From: Desulfofustis glycolicus DSM 9705
Lineage (GTDB): Bacteria > Desulfobacterota > Desulfobulbia > Desulfobulbales > Desulfocapsaceae
DNA length: 64,000 nucleotides
Assembly (NCBI RefSeq): GCF_900130015.1
Contig: NZ_FQXS01000011.1
Location: 1 to 64,000 of the forward strand
Direction of reading: 5' to 3'
The translations under genes and the position numbers were made by a program. Below the pieces are notes generated by a model. That model ran no database searches. It was not told the origin of the DNA and was given only the letters and a program-made list of their open reading frames with translations. Positions 8,865-18,718 of the stretch are shown here, one piece after another; position 1 is the stretch's first letter, and each line of letters begins with the position of its first letter.

Positions 8865-10538
8865 ATGAAAACCAACCTGTTCTGGTTGCAGTGCGGCGGG
8901 TGTGGCGGCGACACCATGTCGCTGCTCAACGCTTCATCACCGACGTTCATCGAGGCCGTCCGGGGACTCGGCCTGAATATCCTGTGGCATCCGAGTTTTT
9001 CGGCGCTGACCAGCCGTGCCTATCGCCATCAGCTCGACCGATTGGTGGCCGGCAGTGAGCACCTGACCGTCCTCTGCGTTGAAGGTGATCTGGAACTGAT
9101 GATCGAAGTCAGCGACGGAATCGTGGTCGATGCCTGGAGCTGCGGCACGATGTATCGCGATTTTGAAAATATGCTCAAAGGGCGTGCACCGAGAGACAGC
9201 CTGGTCTTGACCCCCCGGGTCTGCGGCATTAGCGGCACCGCCCACCTGATTGCCGCAGCCGAGGCCCCCGACATGGTGTGCGGCGTCACCATCCCGGACA
9301 ATGCCCTGCTGTTCAGGAACCTCGCCTCAATGGCCGAACTCCTGCAAAGCGATATGCGCCATGGGCTGTTGATGTTCATGCCCGATTTCACCAACCAATG
9401 CTACGAGCAAACTACTTTTTATCAAGAAGCCGTTGAACGCTATCGGCCGCTCAGTGGCAGTTCAACCATCGACGCGATTAAACACACCAGGCGCATTATC
9501 GAAATCGTCGCTATTATCGGCGGTCAGTGGCCGAACTCCTCCTACATGGTACCGGGCGGTGTCGCCGGAACAATGTCCAGGGACGACCTGATCAACTGCC
9601 GCTATGTGCTCAGCTGTTTTCGTGACTGGTACGAAACGAGTGTGCTCGGCTGTTCGATCAAACGATGGCAAGCAGTGACCTGCAGTAAAGACCTGGCGCT
9701 CTGGTATCAGGAAGCGGCAACGCACCGCGCCGGCGAGGTCGGCTTCCTGCTGCGCTGCTGCCGTGAGAGTGGTCTCGATCGGCTCGGTGGGGGACATCAC
9801 CGTTTCATCAGCTACGGGCAATTCAACTACTCGGCCGGAGACGGACTACCACCCGGCGCCAAGGTCCTTGCCTCCGGTTTTTGTGACGGCGAACTCTTCG
9901 AGCCGTTCAATCAGGAAAATATCACCGAGCATGTCACCCACTCTCGATTCAGGGATTATCTCGGCGGCCTGTACCCGTTCAACGGAGAGACCGTACCGCT
10001 GAGCGACGCTGCCGACCAGGGCAAATATTCGCTGACGAAGGCCCCGCGCTATCGCGATAAACCCGCTGAAACCGGGCCGCTGGCGGAAATGCTCTGCAGC
10101 GGCGTAGCGCTCTTTCGTGATCTGGTCAAAACCGACGGGGTCAGCGTCATGACCAGACAACTCGCCCGCCTGGTCCGGGGCGTCATTCTCATTCCGGTCA
10201 TGGAGCAGTGGCTGGCGGCCATCGATCCCGACGAACCGTTCTACACACCGGTCAAAACCATCCCCGACGGTCGCGGCTACGGCGTGACCGTCGGCTGTCG
10301 CGGGTCGTTCGGCCACTGGGTCACCATCGAAAACGAGATGATCAGTCGTTATCAGATCATCACACCGACCGCCTGGAACGGTTCACCGCGGGACACCAAC
10401 CATGTCCGCGGACCATGGGAAGAGGCGGTGATCGGCACGCCGGTCGACGATCCCGACAACCCGGTACAGGTCGCTCAGGTCATTCGCTCGTTTGATGCCT
10501 GTCAGGTCTGTTCGGTGCACTGTATTCAAAAGTCATGA
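8865..10538 (+). CDS. Fused [NiFe]-hydrogenase: HupS N-terminus joined to HupL, catalytic Cys lost
   Basis: 557 aa. Residues 1-74 match the start of a group 2 (cyanobacterial/sensory) small subunit: [16 protein letters not shown], then [12 protein letters not shown] and LTVLCVEG. From about residue 72 the protein continues as a large subunit: [34 protein letters not shown]-like, [29 protein letters not shown], and C-terminal [16 protein letters not shown]. The rest of the small subunit, with most Fe-S ligands, is absent. The L1 motif RxCGxC reads RVCGIS (Cys120, Ser123), so one of four Ni ligands is missing; L2 Cys546 and Cys549 remain. The short tail after His552 resembles sensory enzymes that lack the maturation peptide. 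It overlaps the histidine kinase by ATGA. Hydrogenase catalysis is unlikely. Confidence 0.85.
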   Translation: MKTNLFWLQCGGCGGDTMSLLNASSPTFIEAVRGLGLNILWHPSFSALTSRAYRHQLDRLVAGSEHLTVLCVEGDLELMIEVSDGIVVDAWSCGTMYRDFENMLKGRAPRDSLVLTPRVCGISGTAHLIAAAEAPDMVCGVTIPDNALLFRNLASMAELLQSDMRHGLLMFMPDFTNQCYEQTTFYQEAVERYRPLSGSSTIDAIKHTRRIIEIVAIIGGQWPNSSYMVPGGVAGTMSRDDLINCRYVLSCFRDWYETSVLGCSIKRWQAVTCSKDLALWYQEAATHRAGEVGFLLRCCRESGLDRLGGGHHRFISYGQFNYSAGDGLPPGAKVLASGFCDGELFEPFNQENITEHVTHSRFRDYLGGLYPFNGETVPLSDAADQGKYSLTKAPRYRDKPAETGPLAEMLCSGVALFRDLVKTDGVSVMTRQLARLVRGVILIPVMEQWLAAIDPDEPFYTPVKTIPDGRGYGVTVGCRGSFGHWVTIENEMISRYQIITPTAWNGSPRDTNHVRGPWEEAVIGTPVDDPDNPVQVAQVIRSFDACQVCSVHCIQKS

Positions 10539-11915
10539 CCGGACCAGCCGTTCAGCATGATCTTCTCGGTCTGATCGCCGAGAACGAGGCACTGATCAAC
10601 GAATTGCGTGTTGCCCGTCAGGCCGCGGCAATCACTGCCGAGCTGGTGGCCGAGCAGTTTGCCAAGCTCGACGTTATCCTCAGGGAGCTGGATCAGCGGG
10701 CCCGCAATGAAAAAGTGCTCCGGCAGGATATGGCCCAGGCTCGCCAGGCGGGCGAAGCTGCCAATGTTGCTAAAAGTGAATTCCTCGCCAATATGAGCCA
10801 TGAAATCCGGACGCCGATGAACGGCATCATCGGCATGACTGATCTGGTACTGGCCACGGAATTGACCGATAGCCAGCGGCACTGCTTGGTGATCGTGAAA
10901 CATTCCGCCAACCGTTTGCTGCGGGTGATCAACGATATCCTCGACTTTTCCCTGGTGGAATCTGGCAAGCTGGAGCTCGACCCGACCGTCTTCGACCTCG
11001 CAGAGGCGCTGAACAGCGCCTTGACCATGTTCATCCCGGCCGCACAGCACAAAGGGTTGCAGCTGAACATCAGCATTGCCCCGACCGTTCCCCGGCAGGT
11101 CTATGCCGATGCCAACCGGCTGCTGCAAATCATCGTCAATCTGGTCAACAACGCGATCAAGTTCACCACTAGCGGCAGCGTTTCCGTGACCATCGCCCCG
11201 CATCGGAAATCCCGGCGCAAAACCCACTTCATTCGTTTCAGAATCAGCGACACCGGCATCGGTATCGCCCGGGAGAAACAGCAACAGATTTTCGAGTCCT
11301 TTCGTCAGGCGGACAGCTCCATCACCCGGCAATACGGGGGAACCGGTCTGGGTCTGGCCATATCCTGCCAGCTCGCCGAACTAATGGGCAGTCGAATCGA
11401 GATGAAAAGCGAGAAAGGACGCGGTTCAACCTTCTGGCTGGACTGTATCCTGCCCGCCGAGTCGCCGACGGAGCCGCATCTGCCTTCGGATGTTCCGATC
11501 GATAAAACTTCGTGGAGTACAGCCGATGATCTGAAGCACTTTCGCGTCCTGCTTGCCGAAGACGACTATATCAACCAGACCGTAGTCACCGCTCTGCTCG
11601 ATCAGCTCGGCCTGTCGGTGACCGTCGTCGGCAACGGCCGAGAGGCGGTGGCCGAGTTGCTCGCCGATGACTACCAACTCGTCTTGATGGATCTGCAGAT
11701 GCCCGACATCGATGGTCTCGAGGCGACCCGGCAGATCAGACTGCTGGAAGGGAACAAGGGGAAAATCCCGATTGTTGCCCTGAGCCCACGTGATGGAGAA
11801 AGACCGGGAAAAATGTCGGTAGGCCGGCATGAATGATTTCCTCAGCAAACCGATCGATAGTGATCAACTCAATCTCGTGCTCAGCACCTACCTCAGACCA
11901 ACCGGCCACCGCTGA
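10535..11915 (+). pseudogene. Soluble hybrid histidine kinase with a disrupted receiver domain
   Basis: The open frame 10535-11836 (433 aa) has an N-terminal coiled coil (about 15-80) without membrane segments, a HisKA domain with H-box [10 protein letters not shown] (His89), a HATPase with [16 protein letters not shown] and [12 protein letters not shown], and then a receiver: [10 protein letters not shown], phosphoacceptor in [13 protein letters not shown]. After IPIVALS the frame shifts, as if two bases were lost, and ends at 11836. The expected end [10 protein letters not shown] continues in another frame, meets TAG at 11820-11822, then reads [20 protein letters not shown] to a stop at 11915. 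The kinase core is intact, while the receiver lacks its last strands. ATGA overlap with the hydrogenase fusion suggests it was the signalling partner of an H2 sensor. Confidence 0.82.
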
Positions 11916-11989
11916 CAACCAAACCATTTACAGATATGCCAGCTGTGTCGACAGCTTATTACCCCACCCAACACCAAGGAGAATTACCG

Positions 11990-12655
11990 ATGACCACCCC
12001 TGTTACTCCCCCCGGCGCAATCCTGCAACGTGACCGGCAATCCTATGCCATCGTCCCCCGACTGCCCGGCGGCCTGCTCGACCTGAACACCCTGAAACGA
12101 TTAGCCCAGGTCGTCGAGACCTACCAGATCCCGATCGTCAAAATCACCTCCGGTCAACGCATCGCCCTGGTCGGCATGAAGGCGGATCAACTAGACGCGA
12201 TTTGGCGTGATCTCGGCCTGGACGCCGGCAAAGCGACTGAACTCTGCCTGCATTACGTGCAGGTCTGTCCCGGCAACACCGTCTGCTCGTTTGGTCTGCA
12301 AGACTCTCTTGGCTTTGGCATCATGCTTGAGGAACATTTCTCCGGTCGCGACTTTCCGGCCAAGGTCAAGATCGGCGTCTCCGGCTGTCCATTCACCTGC
12401 GCCGAAAGCGTGGTCCGGGATGTCGGCGTGATCGGCAAAAAAAAAGGTTGGACCGTCAGTTTCGGCGGCAGTTCGACCAGGACTCCTCGAGCTGGAGACA
12501 TTCTCGGCGAGGGGCTGTCCGACGATCAGGCCAGGGATCTCATCGACCGATGCCTGCGCTTTTATGCCGAAAATGCGAACAAAAAAGAACGTACCGCTCG
12601 CTTCGTGACCCGCGTCGGCATCGATTCCATCCGCCAGGCGGTCTGTACCGATTAA
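11990..12655 (+). CDS. Small siroheme sulfite/nitrite reductase (P590-like)
   Basis: About 221 aa from ATG 11990, chosen because aaggaga lies just upstream; an ATG at 11936 would add 18 unlikely residues. The half-domain is followed by the siroheme/4Fe-4S site: CPGNTVC (Cys-x5-Cys) and GVSGCPFTCAESVVRDVGVI (Cys-x3-Cys). Size and layout fit the low-molecular-weight assimilatory-type sulfite reductase of Desulfovibrio (218 aa), a single-subunit relative of NirB/CysI. It is thought to reduce sulfite to sulfide in the cytoplasm; its physiological role in those organisms is uncertain. No maturation or electron-donor gene is adjacent. Confidence 0.85.
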   Translation: MTTPVTPPGAILQRDRQSYAIVPRLPGGLLDLNTLKRLAQVVETYQIPIVKITSGQRIALVGMKADQLDAIWRDLGLDAGKATELCLHYVQVCPGNTVCSFGLQDSLGFGIMLEEHFSGRDFPAKVKIGVSGCPFTCAESVVRDVGVIGKKKGWTVSFGGSSTRTPRAGDILGEGLSDDQARDLIDRCLRFYAENANKKERTARFVTRVGIDSIRQAVCTD

Positions 12656-12807
12656 CCCGCCGCCACTTCTGTCGGCCCGTGCTATGAAGATATCCCGCCC
12701 AGCGCGGGCCGACATTTCTCCTTTTCCTTTGCCCCGCTCCTGCCGATACGATCGTTAGACATCGTAACCAACCGCTGCCCCAGCGCAGCCACAATACCGA
12801 AGCCTCG

Positions 12808-13974
12808 ATGAACGATCTCGACTCTTTACATGATGAACAGCGGCAGCATCCGGTCCCGCCGTCCTGGCGAGGTCTGTCGGACGGTTTTTACTCGGGCGGT
12901 GACTCCGAGTTCATCTCGAACAAAGGAACGTTTCTCGGCGATGAAGACGCACTCAGGTCCTCCCAGCCGCGGATCAGCCACTGGTCGATTGCCTGGTCCG
13001 ATCTGATGATGACCATGTTCGTGTTGTTTCTCTCACTGTTTGTCTATCAGGCCGCTCACCGCGAATTTCTGGTCAGTGACGAAATCGAGGTAATCGGCGG
13101 AGAAACGGCGAATGCCCTGGAAATCGCCGATGAGCCCTCGGCTACACTCCCGTTCGTGCCGATCAGACCGGCGGCACCATTGATAACTGCCGGGACCGTC
13201 AGGAAAGTCGAACCGATCCGGCTTGCCGAGCTCGACAGCGATCTGGCTTTTTTCGATGACCAGGCCCGGGGCGGCAAAAAACGCGTCGCGGCACACCTGT
13301 CTGCGGACGGGCAGGAAGAGGCGCCTCCAGCGATTCCCGACGACGCAATAACAGCGGCTGCTCCCTCTCCGCCATCCCTGGCTGATTCACCATTACGCCA
13401 GCCTGCTCTGCCGGACGACATATCACCGGACGTATCAACCAAGCAGGCAGAGCAACACGATTTCGTGCCGGATTTTACCGTCGATAAGGCACTGCTCGAA
13501 CAACTCGACCTTGATCGATTCGCCTCGATCAACCTGGTGCCGGATCACGCCATGCGCATCATCCTCACCGGTGACCTGCTCTTTGCCACCGGCCGCGCTG
13601 AATTGTCGACCTCGGCCATCGGATCGCTGCAAAAAATTGCCACCGTGATCAAAGATTCCCCCTATATGATCAATGTCATCGGCCACACCGACAACGTGCC
13701 GATGCAATCGCCGCGTTACGAGACAAATTGGGAACTGTCGGTGGCCCGGGCCTCCCGGGTAGCCCGGTTTCTGATTGAAGAGATAGGGATGAACCCGCAG
13801 CAGTTCGTGGTCAGCGGCTACGGCGCCCAACGACCGTTGCACCCCAATGCAGACAGCAGCCGGCGTGCCGCCAACCGCCGGGTCGAAATCATCATCAGCA
13901 GAAGATTGCCGGCTCCACTGGCCGTCTCTGTCGCCAACCACCTTCAGCCAGCACGAAATTCTGATGAGATATAA
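12808..13974 (+). CDS. MotB-like stator protein with OmpA peptidoglycan-binding domain
   Basis: 388 aa. A cytoplasmic N-terminus of about 55 residues is followed by one membrane segment, IAWSDLMMTMFVLFLSLFVY, whose Asp is in the place of the proton-carrying Asp of MotB. A long Pro/Ala-rich periplasmic linker (about 100-225) leads to an OmpA/MotB domain at about 250-370, with GHTDNVPM, ETNWELSVARASRVARFL and RRAANRRVEIII. It should anchor a MotAB-type proton channel to peptidoglycan. The downstream motA-like gene overlaps it by 11 bases. No flagellar gene is near, and the order B-A is the reverse of enteric motAB, so a gliding, chemotaxis-independent or Tol/Exb-like use is possible. Confidence 0.85.
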   Translation: MNDLDSLHDEQRQHPVPPSWRGLSDGFYSGGDSEFISNKGTFLGDEDALRSSQPRISHWSIAWSDLMMTMFVLFLSLFVYQAAHREFLVSDEIEVIGGETANALEIADEPSATLPFVPIRPAAPLITAGTVRKVEPIRLAELDSDLAFFDDQARGGKKRVAAHLSADGQEEAPPAIPDDAITAAAPSPPSLADSPLRQPALPDDISPDVSTKQAEQHDFVPDFTVDKALLEQLDLDRFASINLVPDHAMRIILTGDLLFATGRAELSTSAIGSLQKIATVIKDSPYMINVIGHTDNVPMQSPRYETNWELSVARASRVARFLIEEIGMNPQQFVVSGYGAQRPLHPNADSSRRAANRRVEIIISRRLPAPLAVSVANHLQPARNSDEI

Positions 13975-14794
13975 AAACGTTATCGGCCTGTTCCTGTTCT
14001 CCTCGCTCTTTGTCGCCGGCTTTTTGATCAACGGCAATCTTGGCCTCTATTTCAATATCTCCGGTCTGCTGATCGTCATCGGCGGGACCACTGCAGCGGC
14101 TCTGCTCAGTTTCAAGACCGAACAGCTGAAAATCGTCTACAAGGTGATGAAAGCCTCCTATCACCGTCCGGTAAAAGAGGAAACCGAGATAATCAATATC
14201 CTGATCGACCTATCGATCAAGTCTCGTATCGACGGCATCCTCTCCCTGCAAAAAGAAGAAAACGAGACTACCATTCTCTTTCTGCGCCGTGCCCTGAGCT
14301 GCCTGGTCGACGGTTACGGCACGGAACAGATCAGAGATATTCTCAACACGGAAACCTATTTCTTCAAACTGCGCCGCGACGACCTGCAGCGGGTCCTCCG
14401 GTCGATTGCCGATTTTTTCCCGGCTTTCGGCATCATCGGCTCGGTGGTCGGCCTGATCGCCATGCTCGGCGGTATCGGCGACACCGCGGTCATCCTCAAA
14501 GCGGTCCCGATCGCGCTGACCTCCACCTTATACGGACTGATTTTTGCCAATTTTTTCTTCCTACCCTTTGCTGCCAATCTCCGCGAACGAACCAACCACG
14601 AATTGCTGCTGCAAAAAATCATCACCGAGGGGGTCATCGCCATCAATTCGGAGATGAATCCGGTCATCCTGAAAACCAGGCTCGAATCCTTCCTCACCCC
14701 CTCGGCCCGTGACCACGACCTGGTATCCTACCGCAAGATCCGTGAACGATTTAACATCCAGGTCCAGGAGAAAAACACCATCCAAGAAGCATGA
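13964..14794 (+). CDS. MotA/ExbB-like proton channel subunit
   Basis: About 276 aa from ATG 13964 (inside the MotB-like 3' end; this avoids 39 unconserved residues). Membrane segments lie at about 7-25 (GLFLFSSLFVAGFLI), 30-48, and a pair in the C-terminal third: FFPAFGIIGSVVGLIAMLGG and ALTSTLYGLIFANFFFLPFA. The large cytoplasmic loop between segments 2 and 3 is typical of MotA rather than ExbB/TolQ. It would form the proton channel with the upstream MotB-like protein. Translational overlap argues for a fixed stoichiometry. Confidence 0.87.
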   Translation: MRYKNVIGLFLFSSLFVAGFLINGNLGLYFNISGLLIVIGGTTAAALLSFKTEQLKIVYKVMKASYHRPVKEETEIINILIDLSIKSRIDGILSLQKEENETTILFLRRALSCLVDGYGTEQIRDILNTETYFFKLRRDDLQRVLRSIADFFPAFGIIGSVVGLIAMLGGIGDTAVILKAVPIALTSTLYGLIFANFFFLPFAANLRERTNHELLLQKIITEGVIAINSEMNPVILKTRLESFLTPSARDHDLVSYRKIRERFNIQVQEKNTIQEA

Positions 14795-15099
14795 CACGCC
14801 GTCCTGCGGTGTTGCGACCGCCACCTGACTCCTCCTGCAGGAAGCTGACCAACATACTGTTTTTTCTCTTATTTCAATTACTCTTCAGTTGTCTGCTTTT
14901 TCTGTGCAACACAGGCGTGTTCATGGTATTTTTTCAGACGGTTTGACACCCTTCCTGACGTTTCATCATCTGCAAACCTGGAGTCTATCGCCATGCAATT
15001 CAGGCCGTCGCCATTGTTTTGTCCGCTGTCCCCACTTGTGTCTGTCGTCGCAGTAATCACGGCAGCTTTTCACCCAACATCAACTCCGGAAGACCGCTC
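14795..15099. other. Intergenic gap before dnaE
   Basis: About 300 bases; no supported gene. An AT-rich stretch at 14860-14900 (tgttttttctcttatttcaa) is the most likely place for a terminator or promoter, but no clear hairpin or -35/-10 pair was found. Confidence 0.4.
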
Positions 15100-18000
15100 A
15101 TGAGTGCCGGTTTTGTTCATCTGCACGTCCACTCGCAGCACAGCCTGCTCGACGGTGCGATCAGGGTTTCCGACCTGCTCGCCAAATGCCGGGAATACGA
15201 GATGGATGCCGTGGCCCTGACCGACCATGGCGCCATGTACGGAGCCCTGGAATTCTATACCAAGGCGAAAAAGGCCGGCGTCAAGCCGATTGTCGGCTGC
15301 GAGTTCTATGTCGCCCCCGGACACCGCAGCGAAAAAAAGACATCCGAGGCAGGTCCGGCCTTTCATCTGATCCTGCTAGCCATGAATTACGAAGGCTACC
15401 GGAACCTGATGAAGCTCTCGAGCATCGCCCAATTCGAAGGATTCTACTACAAGCCGCGCATCGATATGGAGGTGCTCGAGCGCTACAGCGACAATCTGAT
15501 CGCCCTGAGCGCCTGCCTGCACGGTGAAGTGCCCTGGCTGCTCAGTCACAACCGGCCGATCGAGGCCCGCGACAAGGCACTGCAGATGCAGCGGTTATTC
15601 GGCGATCGCTACTATTTCGAACTTCAGGAAAACGGCATCCCCGAACAGAAAGTCGTCAACGAAGGCTTGATCGGGCTGAGCCGCGAACTCGGCATCAAAC
15701 TACTGGCCACCAACGATTGTCACTACCTGAACAAAGAAGAAGCGCACGCCCACGAGGTCCTGCTCTGCATCCAGACCGGCAAGACCATCAACGACAACGA
15801 CCGCTTCAAGTTCCCTTCCGACGATTTCTATTTCAAGTCGCCCGACGAAATGCGGCAGCTCTTCTCCTATTGCCCCGAGGCTGTGGCCAATACCGTTGAA
15901 GTTGCCGAGCGCTGCAACCTGGAGATCGAACTCGGCCAACATCATTTCCCCCGCTTTCCGATCCCCGAAGGCGAGACGCTTGAATCGATGTTCACCAAGG
16001 CGTGCTGGCAGGGTCTGCAGGAACGTTTCGCGGTGATGCGACAGGACAAAACGCTGTCGCCCGATGTCGAGAAAGCCTATAGCGAGCGGCTCAAGAAAGA
16101 AATCGACGTGATCAACAAGATGGGCTTTCCCGGTTACTTCCTGATCGTCGCCGATTTCATCAACTGGGCCAAGGACCGGGACATTCCGGTCGGGCCCGGC
16201 CGGGGCTCCGGGGCCGGCAGTCTGGCCGCCTACTGCCTGCGCATCACCGACATCGACCCGCTGCCTTACGGCTTGATTTTCGAACGATTCCTCAATATCG
16301 AACGCAAATCGATGCCCGACTTCGATGTCGATTTCTGCCAGGACCGGCGCGGCGAAGTGATCGACTATGTGCGGAGCAAATACGGCGGCAATGCTCATGT
16401 CGCCCAGATCATCACCTACGGTTCAATGAAGGCCCGCGGAGTTATCCGTGATGTCGGCCGGGCGCTGGATATCCCGTTCGGCGACGTCGACAAGATTGCC
16501 AAGCTCGTCCCCGAGCAGCTGAAGATGACTATCGCCAAGGCCATCGATGAAGAGCCGAAATTGAAGGAAGCGGCGGCCCGCGACCCGCAGATCGCCGAGC
16601 TGCTCAACGTCTCGCAGACCCTGGAAGGACTGGCCCGCCACACCTCGACACACGCCGCCGGGGTGGTTGTCTCCCCGGAACCGATGGTCGAATACCTGCC
16701 GACCTGCAAAGGAAAAGAAGACGAGACCATTACCCAGTATGACATGAAACACACCGAGATGACCGGGCTGATCAAGTTCGACTTTCTCGGACTCAAGACG
16801 CTGACCGTCATCCAGAAGGCCCTGCGCCATATCAAATCGGATTGCGGCACCGATCTTGATATCTCGACCATCCCGATGGATGATCTGAAGACCTACAAGC
16901 TGCTCTGTGCCGGCGATGCACTCGGGGTCTTTCAGCTGGAGAGCAGCGGCATGCGCGAGCTGCTGGTAAAACTGGCGCCGGAGCAATTCTCCGACTTGAT
17001 CGCCCTGATCGCTCTTTACCGCCCCGGGCCGCTCGATTCGGGTATGGTCGACGACTTCGTCAACACCAAACACGGCCGGCAGGAAGCCCATTATCCACTG
17101 CCGCAACTCAAGCCGATTCTCGAGGAAACCTACGGGGTCATCGTCTACCAGGAACAGGTGATGAAGATCGCCAACGTACTGGCCAACTACAGCCTCGGCG
17201 ATGCCGATACGCTGCGTCGGGCGATGGGCAAGAAAATCGCCGAGGTGATGGACCAGGAAAAAGAAAAGTTCATGGCCGGCGCCCGGCAAAACAATATTCC
17301 GGAGGACAAGGCTGAACATATCTTCGACCTGATGGCCAAGTTCGCCGGGTATGGCTTCAACAAGTCACATTCCGCGGCCTACGCGTTGATCGCCTACCAG
17401 ACGGCCTATCTCAAGGCCCACTACCCGGCCCAGTTCATGGCTGCCCTGCTCTCCTGCGACATGGCCAATACCGACAAGGTCGTGCTCTATATCAACGAGT
17501 GCCGGGAACACCAGATCGACGTGCTGCCTCCGGATATCAACGAGAGCGTTCAGGACTTCAGCGTTCGCCAGGACCGAATCCGTTTCGGACTGGCGGCGGT
17601 GAAAAATGTCGGCGAATCGGCGCTGGCCTCGATCATCGAAGAACGGGAAAAAAACGGTTTCTACACGTCGTTGGTCGACTTCTGCAACCGGGTCGATTCC
17701 CGGCGGGTGAACAACCGGGTCATCGAGAGCCTGATCAAATCCGGCTCTTTCGATTCGCTCGGCGCCAAACGCTCGCAATTGATGGCCATCCTGCCGAAGG
17801 CCATGGACCAGGCCAAGGCCCATCAGCGCGATCGCCTCAGCGGTCAGCTCTCTCTCTTCTCCGTCGGCCCGCAGGAAACAACCGGCGATATGAACGACAT
17901 CATGCTGCCGGACGTAGCGGAATGGGATGAGCGCCAGAAACTGATCTTTGAGAAGGATACGGTCGGCTTTTATATCACCGGTCATCCGCTGGACGACACC

Positions 18001-18609
18001 TTGCAGGAAATCAGAACAGTCACCGACAGCGATATCGCCAACCTCGATAATTTCAACGAAGGCCAGCCGGTCAGGGTCGGCGGCCTGATCAGGAGTTGCA
18101 AGCAACTCAAGAGCAAACGAGGTGATGCGATGGCCTTCGTGACACTCGAGGACATTCTCGAAGCCGTCGAGGTCATGGTCTTCCCGGAAACCTATGGTGT
18201 CTGCCAGCATCTGTTGAGCACGCCGGACCCGGTGATCATTCGCGGCACCGTCCAGAAAAACGAGCGGGGCGTCAAGATCATCGCCGAGGAAATCGACCTG
18301 CTCGCCGAGGCCCGCGTCAAATACACCGAGGCCGTCCATGCCCGACTGAGAGCCGACAGCGTCACGCGGATCAGGCTCGACGAACTCAAGCAGATCCTGT
18401 TCAGCTATCACGGCACATGCCCGTTCTCAATCACCCTTTATTTCCCCGGCGAGGGGGAAGTGGATGTCGAGATCAACCGGGATTTCACGGTCAGGCCCTG
18501 CCGTGAACTGAGCGAGCGGGTCAGCGCGTTGTTCGGTTACGACCCATTGGCGTTTCGCAAAAAAGCACTGGAGGCGCCGGTCAAACGGCGCGGCAGGACC
18601 CCCGCCTGA
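15100..18609 (+). CDS. dnaE: DNA polymerase III alpha subunit
   Basis: 1169 aa, the normal DnaE length. It is the replicative polymerase catalytic subunit. It starts with the PHP domain (FVHLHVHSQHSLLDGAIRVS; LTDHGAMYGALEFY), then the palm with the catalytic aspartates in MPDFDVDFCQDRRGEVIDYV, GPGRGSGAGSLAAYCL, the fingers with YQEQVMKIANVLANYSLGDA, a helix-hairpin-helix region and a C-terminal OB fold (about 1000-1075: VRVGGLIRSCKQLKSKRGDA). I use ATG 15100 (MSAGFVHLH) since an upstream in-frame ATG at 15019 adds residues outside the family. It appears to be transcribed alone. Confidence 0.97.
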   Translation: MSAGFVHLHVHSQHSLLDGAIRVSDLLAKCREYEMDAVALTDHGAMYGALEFYTKAKKAGVKPIVGCEFYVAPGHRSEKKTSEAGPAFHLILLAMNYEGYRNLMKLSSIAQFEGFYYKPRIDMEVLERYSDNLIALSACLHGEVPWLLSHNRPIEARDKALQMQRLFGDRYYFELQENGIPEQKVVNEGLIGLSRELGIKLLATNDCHYLNKEEAHAHEVLLCIQTGKTINDNDRFKFPSDDFYFKSPDEMRQLFSYCPEAVANTVEVAERCNLEIELGQHHFPRFPIPEGETLESMFTKACWQGLQERFAVMRQDKTLSPDVEKAYSERLKKEIDVINKMGFPGYFLIVADFINWAKDRDIPVGPGRGSGAGSLAAYCLRITDIDPLPYGLIFERFLNIERKSMPDFDVDFCQDRRGEVIDYVRSKYGGNAHVAQIITYGSMKARGVIRDVGRALDIPFGDVDKIAKLVPEQLKMTIAKAIDEEPKLKEAAARDPQIAELLNVSQTLEGLARHTSTHAAGVVVSPEPMVEYLPTCKGKEDETITQYDMKHTEMTGLIKFDFLGLKTLTVIQKALRHIKSDCGTDLDISTIPMDDLKTYKLLCAGDALGVFQLESSGMRELLVKLAPEQFSDLIALIALYRPGPLDSGMVDDFVNTKHGRQEAHYPLPQLKPILEETYGVIVYQEQVMKIANVLANYSLGDADTLRRAMGKKIAEVMDQEKEKFMAGARQNNIPEDKAEHIFDLMAKFAGYGFNKSHSAAYALIAYQTAYLKAHYPAQFMAALLSCDMANTDKVVLYINECREHQIDVLPPDINESVQDFSVRQDRIRFGLAAVKNVGESALASIIEEREKNGFYTSLVDFCNRVDSRRVNNRVIESLIKSGSFDSLGAKRSQLMAILPKAMDQAKAHQRDRLSGQLSLFSVGPQETTGDMNDIMLPDVAEWDERQKLIFEKDTVGFYITGHPLDDTLQEIRTVTDSDIANLDNFNEGQPVRVGGLIRSCKQLKSKRGDAMAFVTLEDILEAVEVMVFPETYGVCQHLLSTPDPVIIRGTVQKNERGVKIIAEEIDLLAEARVKYTEAVHARLRADSVTRIRLDELKQILFSYHGTCPFSITLYFPGEGEVDVEINRDFTVRPCRELSERVSALFGYDPLAFRKKALEAPVKRRGRTPA

Positions 18610-18666
18610 TCGGCGGCAATATACTGTTTTTAAAAAGGAATGAAGCTCACCGGGCTGTCCGGCCCT

Positions 18667-18716
18667 GCCGACCATGACGCCGATCATCACAGTTCGTTGT
18701 GACGTCCCGTCACGGA
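18667..18716. repeat. Repeat family II copy
   Basis: gaccatgacgccgatcatca, cagttcgttgtgacgtcccg, tcacgg: same motif as 2500-2545 and 46736-46790. It separates the convergent ends of dnaE and the zinc-ribbon gene. Confidence 0.6.
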
Positions 18717-18718
18717 AA

